Shown in pieces: positions 17,554-24,713 of a DNA stretch of 47,200 nt; within the stretch, counting starts at the first letter, position 1, and every line of letters starts with the position of its first letter. A program made the position numbers and the translations under genes. The notes below the pieces were generated by a model. That model was given only the letters and a program-made list of their open reading frames with translations, was not told the origin of the DNA and searched no databases. Location of the stretch: positions 1 through 47,200 of the forward strand of contig JAUNHA010000016.1 in the NCBI GenBank assembly GCA_030524135.1, written 5' to 3'. This DNA comes from Eubacteriales bacterium (lineage in GTDB: Bacteria > Bacillota > Clostridia > Lachnospirales > Lachnospiraceae).

Positions 17554-18546
17554 TTATGCATGCTCTTCTGCAGGCGCGCCCTCAGCCTGCGCCTCTGTCT
17601 TCTTCAGAAATTCTACTATATATGTAAGGCTCTCCGCCACATGATTCTGCTTAAATCCAAGCGCAAAAAATCCGTGCTGCGCCTTTTCGATGCGGTGCAT
17701 GCTGACCTCGTTGCCCGCCGCAGCAAGCTTTGCCGCAAAATCCTCGCCCTCGTCCCGGAGCGGGTCGAGCTCCGCCGTGAGGACCAGTGTTCCCGGAAAT
17801 CCGCTCAGGTTTTTCTCAAGGAGCGGTGCAAAATACGGATTTTCCCGGTCTGCCGGCGTCCGCTGATAGAGATCGAGGTACTCCCGCATCTTTTCGCTCG
17901 TCAGAATATAGCCCGTGCCGTTTTCCCTGACAGACGCATAGGGAGACTGCTCCGAATAATCGTTCCAGAGCGCAGGATATACGAGCACCAGCCGCTCCGG
18001 CATGAATTCACCGCGGTCTCTTGCCATCAGGCAGAGCGCCGCCGCCAGATTGCCGCCCGCACTGTCCCCGATCAGCGTGATCTGTCCGGGCTTTACCGCG
18101 GGAAGCAGTTCCCCGGTATAGAGCGCCTTTGCGGCGGCATAGCAGTCGAGAAGTGCCGTCGGAAAGCGGTCCTCGGGCGCGCGCCGGTATTCCACCGCAA
18201 GCACGGGATCGCCCGTCGTTTCCGCCATCTCCGAGCAGATACGCTCATAGGTGTCCACGCTTTCCGTCACCCATCCACCACCGTGCAGAAACAGAAGAAC
18301 GCCTCCGGCATACGCCGAAAGCCCTGCCTTCTGCTGTTCTTCCGAGGCAAAAAAGATCCGTGCCGGCACCTCGTGCGCGTCATTTTGAATCTTCACATCG
18401 AGTTTCTTTGCGAAAATACGGATCGGATCAAACTTTTTAAGCTCCGCAAGCTTTCGCTCCGCCTGATAATCCATGCTGCCGAATTTTTTTGCCGATATTG
18501 TTTTGACCGTCCGCTTTGCAGCCTTCAGTTTATTTTTAAATGACAT
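17554..18546 (-). CDS. Alpha/beta hydrolase, hormone-sensitive-lipase family esterase
   Basis: A 330-residue cytoplasmic esterase. It has the oxyanion-hole motif LHGGGW (HGGGW), the nucleophile elbow GDSAGGN with the catalytic serine, an aspartate in ELDPLRDEG and a histidine in AQHGFF, all in the order expected for the family. AAGGAG immediately follows the stop codon of the upstream cyuA-like gene and lies 5 nt before this ATG. The pairing with an acyltransferase suggests that the two act on the same acyl ester in opposite directions. The natural substrate cannot be given. Confidence 0.85.
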   Translation of the reverse strand: MSFKNKLKAAKRTVKTISAKKFGSMDYQAERKLAELKKFDPIRIFAKKLDVKIQNDAHEVPARIFFASEEQQKAGLSAYAGGVLLFLHGGGWVTESVDTYERICSEMAETTGDPVLAVEYRRAPEDRFPTALLDCYAAAKALYTGELLPAVKPGQITLIGDSAGGNLAAALCLMARDRGEFMPERLVLVYPALWNDYSEQSPYASVRENGTGYILTSEKMREYLDLYQRTPADRENPYFAPLLEKNLSGFPGTLVLTAELDPLRDEGEDFAAKLAAAGNEVSMHRIEKAQHGFFALGFKQNHVAESLTYIVEFLKKTEAQAEGAPAEEHA

Positions 18547-18553
18547 AGTCTCC

Positions 18554-19831
18554 TTATTCCCCGATCATGATCTTGATGATCTCCCGGTTGGTTTCCTTCA
18601 TGCCTTCCTTCGCAAGGCGTCCTACATTCTGGATATTTGCCTCAACGCCTGAGCCCACAAGGCCGTCTCCGCTTACGAACTGCTGACCCTGCTCATACAT
18701 GTTTCCGCCCATGATTCCCGCTTCCACCGCGGCAGCGATCTTCGCCGCACAGGAGGCCTTCGCGCCGTCACAGACGATTCCCGATACGATCGCAAGCGCA
18801 TTTACTACGGTATGGATGACCTCATCGTATCCGCCGCCCTTGAGATAGGTGATGCCCGCGCCCGCACCCGCGCCTGCGCTTACCGCGCCGCAGAAGGCCG
18901 ACAGTCTGCCGATCGGCGTCTTCTGATGGATCGCCGTGAGGTTGGAAAGCGCCAGCGCACGGTAGAGCTTGTCCTCGCTTACGCCGAGGTCTCTCGCATA
19001 TACAACGACCGGCACGGAAGCAGTCATTCCCTGATTGCCGCTGCCCGAATTAATGACAACCGGCATCTCGCAGCCGTTCATGCGGGCATCCGAGCCTGCT
19101 GCCGCCATCGCCCTTGCCTTATTTGCCGTGGTCGGCTCCGTCGTTTTCAGAAGCACCTTACCGATATTTGCCCCGTAAGGGTTCTTCATTCCCTCTTCCG
19201 CGATCGCCATGTTGCAGTCGATCTGTCTCGAAAGCACCGGTCTGATGTCCTCGATCTCCACGGAATTGATGAAATCCCAGATGCCTTCCATCGTAAGAAG
19301 CGAACGGTCCGTCAGATTTTCTTCCGTCTCACCCCTGACCGGAATTTCCAGCAGCTTCTCCCCATCCTTTTCAATGAGCACGATATTCGTGTGGTAATTC
19401 GCGATCCGTACCTTCGCATAGGAGCTGCCCTTCCAAAGCGTCACGACGATATCAAACGTAAGCCCGCTCTCGAGATGGGATACCTCGATGTCGGCGCTCT
19501 TTAAAAATGTATTGATCTCTTTGATCTGTTCCTCACTTACCTCGGAAATGACCTCAAGCTCCTTCTCAGGGTCTCCTGCGATAATACCCGCAGCCGCGGC
19601 CGCCGGAATTCCCTTCAAATGTCCGGTGTTCGGCACGATCACGGACTTCACATTCTTGATAATGCTGCCGCTCGCTCCGATCTCCACGCGATCCGGAATC
19701 GCGCCGAGCGTCTTCTTTGCAACCGCTGCCGCATAGGCGAGCGCGATCGGCTCCGTGCAGCCCATGGCCGGAACCAGTTCTTCCTTCAAAATGTTAATAT
19801 AAGCCTCATAACGTACATCGGTTTTTTCCAC
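18554..19831 (-). CDS. cyuA: L-cysteine desulfidase / UPF0597 (CyuA) family protein
   Basis: A 425-residue protein of the CyuA/YhaM (UPF0597) family, related to the alpha subunit of iron-sulfur L-serine dehydratase. Members break down cysteine to pyruvate, ammonia and sulfide, or act on serine. The N-terminal MGCTEPIALAYA motif carries a conserved cysteine (Cys25), and further cysteines (for example CDGAKASCAAK near 355-365) are placed as iron-sulfur ligands. Translation starts at GTG (19829-19831) with GGGGG about 8 nt upstream. It is divergent from the LysR gene at 20018 and heads an operon with the esterase and acyltransferase. Cysteine versus serine as substrate is not decided by the sequence. 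Confidence 0.82.
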   Translation of the reverse strand: MEKTDVRYEAYINILKEELVPAMGCTEPIALAYAAAVAKKTLGAIPDRVEIGASGSIIKNVKSVIVPNTGHLKGIPAAAAAGIIAGDPEKELEVISEVSEEQIKEINTFLKSADIEVSHLESGLTFDIVVTLWKGSSYAKVRIANYHTNIVLIEKDGEKLLEIPVRGETEENLTDRSLLTMEGIWDFINSVEIEDIRPVLSRQIDCNMAIAEEGMKNPYGANIGKVLLKTTEPTTANKARAMAAAGSDARMNGCEMPVVINSGSGNQGMTASVPVVVYARDLGVSEDKLYRALALSNLTAIHQKTPIGRLSAFCGAVSAGAGAGAGITYLKGGGYDEVIHTVVNALAIVSGIVCDGAKASCAAKIAAAVEAGIMGGNMYEQGQQFVSGDGLVGSGVEANIQNVGRLAKEGMKETNREIIKIMIGE

Positions 19832-19863
19832 GACAGGTTCCCCCTTGCTTTTTCTTTACATCT

Positions 19864-19892
19864 ACTGTACCATAGGGAAAAAGAGAAGTAAA
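19864..19892 (-). promoter_or_regulatory. Candidate promoter of the cyuA-like operon
   Basis: On the minus strand TTTACT (19887-19892) and TACAGT (19864-19869) are 17 nt apart, with TGG before the -10 (extended -10). It lies 33 nt before the GTG start. Confidence 0.5.
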
Positions 19893-19923
19893 ATTTAATG
19901 TTTTTATATAAATAATAAAATCT

Positions 19924-19945
19924 TTTTATAGCTATAAAATATAAT
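19924..19945. promoter_or_regulatory. Palindromic operator candidate and -10 of the LysR gene
   Basis: TTTTATAGCTATAAAA (19924-19939) is a perfect 16-bp palindrome in the divergent region between the cyuA-like gene and the LysR gene, the usual place for a LysR-type binding site (T-rich/A-rich dyad). It abuts TATAAT (19940-19945) on the plus strand, which lacks a good -35. Binding there could repress lysR and activate the divergent operon. Confidence 0.5.
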
Positions 19946-20017
19946 GGACGGGGTCAGAATGGTTTGCAGAAATTCTTCCATTTCAGGATCCCCGCCGGAA
20001 AGGCTCTGGGTGAAACG

Positions 20018-20896
20018 ATGGAATTAAGACAGATCGAAGCGTTTCTGCGCGTTGCAAAATACAAAAACTTTTCCCGCGCTGCCGAGAAGCTCGGCTATAC
20101 GCAGGCTGCCATCACGATTCAGATCCGCCAGCTTGAAAAGGAGCTGGGCGTGCATCTGTTTGACCGCATCGGAAAGCAGACGCTCCTGACCAGACAGGGG
20201 GAAGTCTTCTACCACCATGCAGAGGCTGTCATGCAGAGTCTTACGGAAGCAAGGGAGGAGCTTTCGTCCGCTGACGAGCTGCACGGGCGGCTCTCACTTG
20301 GCGCGATCGAATCGATCTGCACCTCAGTGCTTCCGGATGTGATCACACGCTATCACTCCCTCTATCCGAATGTACGCATCTCGATCGAGCTTGAATCCCC
20401 GGAAGTTCTGCTTGCGCGCATGAACCGGAACGAACTGGATATGGTCTATCTGCTTGATAAAAAGATCTGTGATAAAAAATGGATCAAGGCACTCGAAGAG
20501 CCTGAAGAGGCAGTATTTGTGACTGCGCCTGAGACGGCTGCCGGGCTTCCGGATCCGCCCAGCCTCGAAGAACTGATTCGTCTCCCGCTCATCCTGACAG
20601 AACGCGGCGCAAGCTACCGGCTTATTCTCGAAAACTATCTCGCCATGAAAGGACTTTCGATCCGTCCCTTCGCGGAGACCGGGAATACCGCCTTTATCAT
20701 TGACCTGCTAAAAAGCGGCGCAGGTATCTCTCTCCTGCCCATGTATACCGTAAAAAAAGAACTGGAAGCCGGGACGCTCAGCGTCCTTCCCGTGAAGAAT
20801 TTCCAGATGAATGTCTGGAGACAGATCGTCTATCATAAAGATAAGTGGGTGACGCGGGAAATGAAGGCGTTTTTAGAACTTGTTAATCACGCCTGA
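20018..20896 (+). CDS. LysR-family transcriptional regulator
   Basis: A 292-residue LysR-type regulator. The winged helix-turn-helix covers about residues 1-60 (MELRQIEAFLRVAKYKNFSRAAE type start, then AAITIQIRQLEKELG and LFDRIGKQTLLT). The C-terminal effector-binding domain follows from about 90. A longer frame begins at 19964, but the ATG at 20018 has GGGTGA about 5 nt upstream and matches the family N-terminus. Its position divergent from the cyuA-like operon makes control of that operon likely. The effector is unknown. Its last 10 bp overlap the toxin stub on the opposite strand. Confidence 0.9.
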   Translation: MELRQIEAFLRVAKYKNFSRAAEKLGYTQAAITIQIRQLEKELGVHLFDRIGKQTLLTRQGEVFYHHAEAVMQSLTEAREELSSADELHGRLSLGAIESICTSVLPDVITRYHSLYPNVRISIELESPEVLLARMNRNELDMVYLLDKKICDKKWIKALEEPEEAVFVTAPETAAGLPDPPSLEELIRLPLILTERGASYRLILENYLAMKGLSIRPFAETGNTAFIIDLLKSGAGISLLPMYTVKKELEAGTLSVLPVKNFQMNVWRQIVYHKDKWVTREMKAFLELVNHA

Positions 20897-20943
20897 TACA
20901 ACGCCAGAACATTTGTATTGATAACTGCATAACAAACTATCAT
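20887..20943 (-). pseudogene. Truncated PIN-domain toxin remnant (18 codons)
   Basis: Directly downstream of the 66-residue antitoxin-like gene, an ATG shares one base with that gene's TGA stop (TGATG). The frame reads MIVCYAVINTNVLALYQA and then stops. This matches the start of PIN-family toxin components, which typically read YAVIDTNVLV, where the aspartate is a catalytic metal ligand. Here the aspartate is Asn and the protein ends after 18 residues at the 3' end of the convergent LysR gene. It is read as the 5' stub of a deleted toxin gene. Confidence 0.72.
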
Positions 20944-21143
20944 CACGACTCCTTATATCTGGTTTTTCGAATCTCCTCATTTATTTCATCAAGTGATAGA
21001 TCCTGAATACCATTCTTTTGCGCTTGCGCCCGGAGCGCAAGAAACGCCTGAAGTCCCGCCGTTCTTAATGTCTCATCATCTTGTGCCTGATGTTTAGGTG
21101 AATTTTCGTTTTGGAGCGCTTCAGCAGCAATCGTTATTCGCAT
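20943..21143 (-). CDS. Small antitoxin-like protein
   Basis: A 66-residue acidic protein. The C-terminal half (LQAFLALRAQAQKNG, then LSLDEINEEI) resembles the tail found in small antitoxins of PIN and RelB/DinJ-type modules, where it wraps the toxin. The start overlaps the AbrB gene by 10 bp, with GGGGAAA upstream, and the stop overlaps the start of the PIN remnant. Together this looks like a three-gene AbrB / small antitoxin / PIN operon that has lost its toxin. No DNA-binding motif is obvious in this protein. Function is inferred from context and the weak tail similarity. Confidence 0.6.
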   Translation of the reverse strand: MRITIAAEALQNENSPKHQAQDDETLRTAGLQAFLALRAQAQKNGIQDLSLDEINEEIRKTRYKES

Positions 21144-21403
21144 TGATATTTCCCCTTTCTCTCAGCACGAATTTCCTTCACCATATTCACAACGTCTTCT
21201 TCATCTTTAAGCCCGGCATCTTCGGCAACACCCTGAAATGCTTTTTGCGCTGTCAGCAAAGCATTGACAGATGCGTTCATCATAACGATTTTATCTCCTT
21301 CCTGGACAAATAAAACTTTATCTCCATCTTTCAAGCCCAATAATTTGCGAATAGCAATTGGAATGGTAATCTGTCCCTTTGAAGTAATTTTTGCCAGTTC
21401 CAT
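21134..21403 (-). CDS. AbrB/MazE/SpoVT-family DNA-binding protein (antitoxin type)
   Basis: An 89-residue protein with an N-terminal swapped-hairpin AbrB domain (MELAKITSKGQITIPIAIRK type, then LGLKDGDKVLF), which binds DNA as a dimer. The C-terminal part is charged and helical, as in toxin-binding antitoxin tails. A strong GAGGAGG site precedes the ATG. It is the first gene of the operon reading into the small antitoxin-like protein and the PIN stub, and it would repress its own promoter at 21450-21478. Confidence 0.88.
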   Translation of the reverse strand: MELAKITSKGQITIPIAIRKLLGLKDGDKVLFVQEGDKIVMMNASVNALLTAQKAFQGVAEDAGLKDEEDVVNMVKEIRAERKGKYQCE

Positions 21404-21449
21404 AATATCCCCTCCTCGTATTCCTTACTTTCATTGTTTTCCTTGCTTT

Positions 21450-21478
21450 ATTATAAAACAATTTACCTTTATTCACAA
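21450..21478 (-). promoter_or_regulatory. Promoter of the AbrB-type antitoxin operon
   Basis: On the minus strand TTGTGA (21473-21478) and TATAAT (21450-21455) are 17 nt apart, about 45 nt before the AbrB ATG. The sequence around it is AT-rich, typical of AbrB-type autoregulated sites. Confidence 0.75.
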
Positions 21479-21566
21479 TACAAGCTTTTTCTGATTGACC
21501 AATCCAGAATTTGCTCTATTCCATATTGTTCACTGATTCTGAAGCCCTAACTTAATCCATGAAGTA

Positions 21567-21634
21567 TAAAAAAGAGACAGTCTCGAAACCCCGGATTTTC
21601 TCATAACCTGAAAATCTCGCCGATCTGTCTCTTT
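21567..21634 (-). terminator. Terminator of the amino acid transporter operon
   Basis: Arms AAAGAGACAG (21571-21580 on plus) and CTGTCTCTTT (21625-21634) pair over 10 bp around a long, partly structured loop. On the minus strand the stem is followed by further T residues. It sits just after the stop of the ATP-binding gene. Confidence 0.7.
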
Positions 21635-21653
21635 CAAATATTCACATTATATG

Positions 21654-22409
21654 TTATCTCTGCGTAAACCGCTCCAGAAACTCCTTCGTGCGCTCCTCCT
21701 TCGGATGCTCGAAGATTTCCTCCGGCGTGCCTTCCTCGCAGATCACGCCATCCGCCATATATACAACATGCGTGGATACATCCCTTGCAAATGCCATCTC
21801 ATGTGTTACGACGATCATGGTCAGGCCTTCGGATGCAAGCTGGCGCATAACGGCAAGCACCTCGCCTACCATCTGCGGATCGAGCGCTGAGGTCGGCTCA
21901 TCAAACAGCAGCACCTCCGGCTGCATTGCGAGCGCACGCGCGATCGCCACTCTCTGCTTCTGTCCGCCTGAGAGCTGTCTCGGCTTCGCATTTACATACG
22001 GCGCCATTCCGACCTTTTCCAGATACTTCATCGCGAGGCTCTTTGCCTCTTCCTTGCTCTTCTTCAGTACCTTTACAGGTCCTGTCATGCAGTTTTCAAG
22101 CACTGTCATATTGTTGAAGAGGTTAAAGCTCTGGAAGCACATGCCTACCTTTGCGCGGTATTTGCACGGATCAAATCCGTGTCCTTCGATCTCCGTTCCG
22201 TGGAACAGAATCTTTCCGCCGCTCGGCTTTTCCAGAAGATTGATGCAGCGGAGCAGGGTGGATTTTCCGGATCCCGATGCGCCGATGATGCAGACCACAT
22301 CCCCTTCTTTCACTGAAAAGTCAACGTCTCTCAGCACCTGATTCGATCCGAAGGTCTTGCTCAGATGCGCCACTTCGATAATGTTTTCAGAAATTCCGTG
22401 CTCTGCCAT
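21654..22409 (-). CDS. Polar amino acid ABC importer, ATP-binding protein (predicted lysine)
   Basis: A 251-residue ATPase of the GlnQ/ArtP/HisP family. It has Walker [11 protein letters not shown]-loop QSFNLF, signature [15 protein letters not shown], Walker [14 protein letters not shown] and the switch histidine in VTHEM. The ATG follows the permease stop by 1 nt, and its GGAGG lies in the last codons of that gene. It energises uptake by the permease at 22411-23268. The operon's lysine riboswitch points to lysine as the main substrate. Confidence 0.93.
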   Translation of the reverse strand: MAEHGISENIIEVAHLSKTFGSNQVLRDVDFSVKEGDVVCIIGASGSGKSTLLRCINLLEKPSGGKILFHGTEIEGHGFDPCKYRAKVGMCFQSFNLFNNMTVLENCMTGPVKVLKKSKEEAKSLAMKYLEKVGMAPYVNAKPRQLSGGQKQRVAIARALAMQPEVLLFDEPTSALDPQMVGEVLAVMRQLASEGLTMIVVTHEMAFARDVSTHVVYMADGVICEEGTPEEIFEHPKEERTKEFLERFTQR

Positions 22410-22410
22410 A

Positions 22411-23268
22411 TCAGCGGCCTCCTTTCCGGACTACGCCGTCCAGTTCCTCGCCGCGCTTATACTCGCGGAAATCCGGATTCGGCTCATGCGGGTGCTGCCC
22501 GTACTTATAGTTCGCCATGCCCATGCTCTCGTCCACGACCAGCGTATAGTTCTCCGGTCCGTCCATCTTCTTTTCAATGAAACGCAGAATGCGCGAGCAT
22601 ACGAAGGTCAGGATGAAATACAGCACCATCGCGATCGAGAAGGATTCGAAGAAGGTGTAATACGCGCCCGCCACGCTTCTCGTCGCATAGGTAAGCTCCG
22701 TCACGCCGATGATCGTCAGTACGCAGGTATCCTTGATATTGATGATCAGGTTGTTGCCGATCTGCGGCATGATATTTCTCAGAGCCTGCGGAAGGATAAC
22801 ATTGATCATCGTCTGGAAATGCGTCATACCGATCGCCATCGCACCCTCGGTCTGGCCGGGGTCGATGGACAAAATGCCGCCTCTTACGGTTTCGGCCATA
22901 TACGCACCCGTATTGATGGATACGATCAGCAGCGCCGCCTGCATCATTCCGAGGTTAATGCCGAAGATATATGGCACTCCATAATAGATGAAGGCCGCCT
23001 GAATCATCATCGGCGTTCCGCGGAAGATTTCTACATAGGCACGGAGAATGACCTTCACGAGCCCGATCAGATAGTACTTCGCGGCATTTTCCTTCCTGTC
23101 AGTCGGAATGGTATCCACAATACCTACACCAAATCCGATGATGCAGCCGACAAATGTCGAAACAAGGGCAATGAGCATCGTATTGCCGATGCCCGATAAA
23201 AATGACTGCCCGTAATTTTGAAGTATAAAGAGGATGCGAGGGAAAAATCCCTCCGGTAATGACGCCAT
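22411..23268 (-). CDS. Polar amino acid ABC importer, permease (predicted lysine)
   Basis: A 285-residue membrane protein of the His/Glu/Gln/Arg-type permease family. [15 protein letters not shown] begins the transmembrane domain and the EAA-like cytoplasmic loop ([15 protein letters not shown]) contacts the ATPase. [13 protein letters not shown] is a strong family signature. The C-terminal tail after about residue 235 is hydrophilic and longer than in most relatives. It is separated from the binding-protein gene by a 113-bp spacer with two tandem hairpins. Confidence 0.92.
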   Translation of the reverse strand: MASLPEGFFPRILFILQNYGQSFLSGIGNTMLIALVSTFVGCIIGFGVGIVDTIPTDRKENAAKYYLIGLVKVILRAYVEIFRGTPMMIQAAFIYYGVPYIFGINLGMMQAALLIVSINTGAYMAETVRGGILSIDPGQTEGAMAIGMTHFQTMINVILPQALRNIMPQIGNNLIINIKDTCVLTIIGVTELTYATRSVAGAYYTFFESFSIAMVLYFILTFVCSRILRFIEKKMDGPENYTLVVDESMGMANYKYGQHPHEPNPDFREYKRGEELDGVVRKGGR

Positions 23269-23287
23269 AACAATTCCTTTCTTATAT

Positions 23288-23380
23288 TTGCGCTGTTTTT
23301 CAGCGCATAAAGGTATCCACGGGGTTTCCTGATTATTGCGCTGCCTTTCAGCGCATGAAGGTATCCCTTTACGGGGTTTC
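23288..23380 (-). repeat. Two tandem hairpin-bearing repeats between binding-protein and permease genes
   Basis: Copy 1 is 23288-23328 and copy 2 is 23336-23380; they are nearly identical except for a few substitutions and a 4-nt insertion. Each contains a TGCGCTG/CAGCGCA stem with a 5-nt loop in the minus-strand transcript. The second copy ends 1 nt before the stop codon of the binding-protein gene. Neither hairpin has a U-tract, so they are more likely RNA-stabilising elements than terminators. Confidence 0.75.
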
Positions 23381-23381
23381 T

Positions 23382-24233
23382 TTAGTTGCTCAGCGGCTGT
23401 ACGCTGATCGCCTCGTTCATCATCTCGGTGAAGTCGTCCGCGGTCATCTCTGAAAGCACGCCGTTGATCTTGTCCTTAAGCTCCGTGTTGCCCTTCTTTA
23501 CGGAGATTCCGATGTTAACATCCTCATCGGATACCTCGAAATCATCCGAACCGCCGGTGAAATCCAGGATCTGCATATCCGGATAAGCAACACATGCTGC
23601 CATAGCGGTCGGCATATCGGTTACGATCAGATCGCATTTTCCGGTCTCAAGCGCCATCAGCATCGCCGGAGCGGATTCCTGCGCTGCAAGAATGTTTGCA
23701 TCCGGGATCTGCGGAAGGCAGCTGTCATACCAGATCGTGTTGAGCTGGCTCGTGCAGGTAGCGCCTGCAAGGTCTGCCACGCCTGCTGCCGATGCATACT
23801 TTGAATCCTTCTTCGTAACAGCCACTACGGATGCGAAGTAATACGGCTCCGTGAAATCCACACTCTGAAGGCGCTCGGAGGTGATGGACTGTCCTGCGAT
23901 GACACAGTCAACTGTACCAGCCTGTACCGCCGGCACCAGGGAATCCCAGTCGGACTTTACGATCTCAAGATCCATGCCGAGCTTTTCCGCAATGAGCTTT
24001 GCCATCATGACATCATAGCCGTAAGCATAGTCCTTGCTGTCCTTGATCGGCACTGCGCCATTGGAATCATCTCCCTGCGTCCAGTTATAAGGTGCATACG
24101 CGCACTCCATTGCTACCGTGAGCGTGTTGTCGGAAAGCGTATCCTGTACGGACTGCTTCTGTCCGCATGCCGCCATGCTCATTGCCATTACGCCTGCCAG
24201 CACTGCTGCCAGCACTTTTCCTGATTTTCTCAT
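23382..24233 (-). CDS. Polar amino acid ABC importer, substrate-binding lipoprotein (predicted lysine)
   Basis: A 283-residue solute-binding protein. The signal peptide ends in a lipobox with the modified cysteine at residue 23 (MSMAAC), so the mature protein is lipid-anchored outside the cell. The bilobed SBP_bac_3 domain shows ECAYAPYNW near the start, DVMMAKLIAEKLG and FTEPYYFASV, typical for binding of polar amino acids. A longer frame starts at 24308, but the ATG at 24233 has AAGGAG at good spacing and begins the signal peptide. The lysine riboswitch upstream indicates lysine. Confidence 0.92.
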   Translation of the reverse strand: MRKSGKVLAAVLAGVMAMSMAACGQKQSVQDTLSDNTLTVAMECAYAPYNWTQGDDSNGAVPIKDSKDYAYGYDVMMAKLIAEKLGMDLEIVKSDWDSLVPAVQAGTVDCVIAGQSITSERLQSVDFTEPYYFASVVAVTKKDSKYASAAGVADLAGATCTSQLNTIWYDSCLPQIPDANILAAQESAPAMLMALETGKCDLIVTDMPTAMAACVAYPDMQILDFTGGSDDFEVSDEDVNIGISVKKGNTELKDKINGVLSEMTADDFTEMMNEAISVQPLSN

Positions 24234-24342
24234 ACTTTTTTCTCCTTCCCGCCGTTTTACGGCACGGGAGACTTCATTCAAAATCTCCCATCTGTGGTAT
24301 TGCTTCATACCGGACGCCCGCGCGCTTTTTGCTTCATCGGAA

Positions 24343-24380
24343 GAAAAAAACCACGAAGCGTCTTCGAAACACTTCGTGGT
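24343..24380 (-). terminator. Riboswitch-controlled intrinsic terminator
   Basis: ACCACGAAG and CTTCGTGGT form a strong 9-bp stem (24350-24358 with 24372-24380) followed on the minus strand by seven T residues. It lies between the lysine aptamer and the binding-protein start, so it serves as the OFF structure of the expression platform. Confidence 0.9.
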
Positions 24381-24426
24381 CTGAACTCCAAGTAATCAAA
24401 AAATCACTTAAACGTACAGTCTGCAG

Positions 24427-24589
24427 GATAGCGCTTCACTTAAGACGTGACAGTCCGCAGGATCTTATTCCTGCGGCCCAACGAGAAGCCGCGGCAGTCC
24501 GCTTCCCGTTTCGGCGGATGTCTCCTTTCCTCCGGACAGCCCTTGCCAGCCTCATGTCCGTTCTACTATTAGCATTCCGCGCCTCTACC
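24427..24589 (-). promoter_or_regulatory. Lysine riboswitch (L box) aptamer
   Basis: On the minus strand the conserved core of the lysine riboswitch appears in order: GGTAGAGGCGCGG, CTAATAGTA (loop-E-like), a stem GGACA...TGTCC, GGAAAGG followed by CATCCGCCGAAA, a stem of the P4 type (GGGAAGC with GCTTCTC), a perfect P5 stem (CCGCAGG with CCTGCGG), then ACTGTCAC. The closing P1 pairs 24585-24589 with 24427-24431. The terminator at 24343-24380 follows within 50 nt. Lysine binding is expected to favour the terminator and shut off the transporter genes. Confidence 0.93.
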
Positions 24590-24684
24590 TTCTGAATTCC
24601 TGAAAGCCCCGCAGGAGCGGATCTTCCGGATTTCAAGACAGCTCTATGATCTTTTTCACCGGTCTTGCCGGTATCTGTTGATAT

Positions 24685-24713
24685 ACGTTAGCACTTGTTT
24701 TCCGAAATGTCAA
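24685..24713 (-). promoter_or_regulatory. Promoter of the lysine riboswitch/transporter operon
   Basis: Consensus TTGACA (24708-24713) and TAACGT (24685-24690) are 17 nt apart with TGC before the -10. Transcription would start near 24678, about 90 nt before the aptamer. The TGA stop codon of the upstream lipoprotein gene lies inside the -35 box. Confidence 0.8.

Noticed and set aside
23288-23380. CRISPR-like array
   Set aside because: Only two imperfect copies with a 7-nt gap and internal hairpins; no cas genes or spacers.
24590-24680. T-box leader upstream of the importer
   Set aside because: First considered because of the long structured leader and terminator, but no T-box core motif was found and the lysine aptamer core matches fully.
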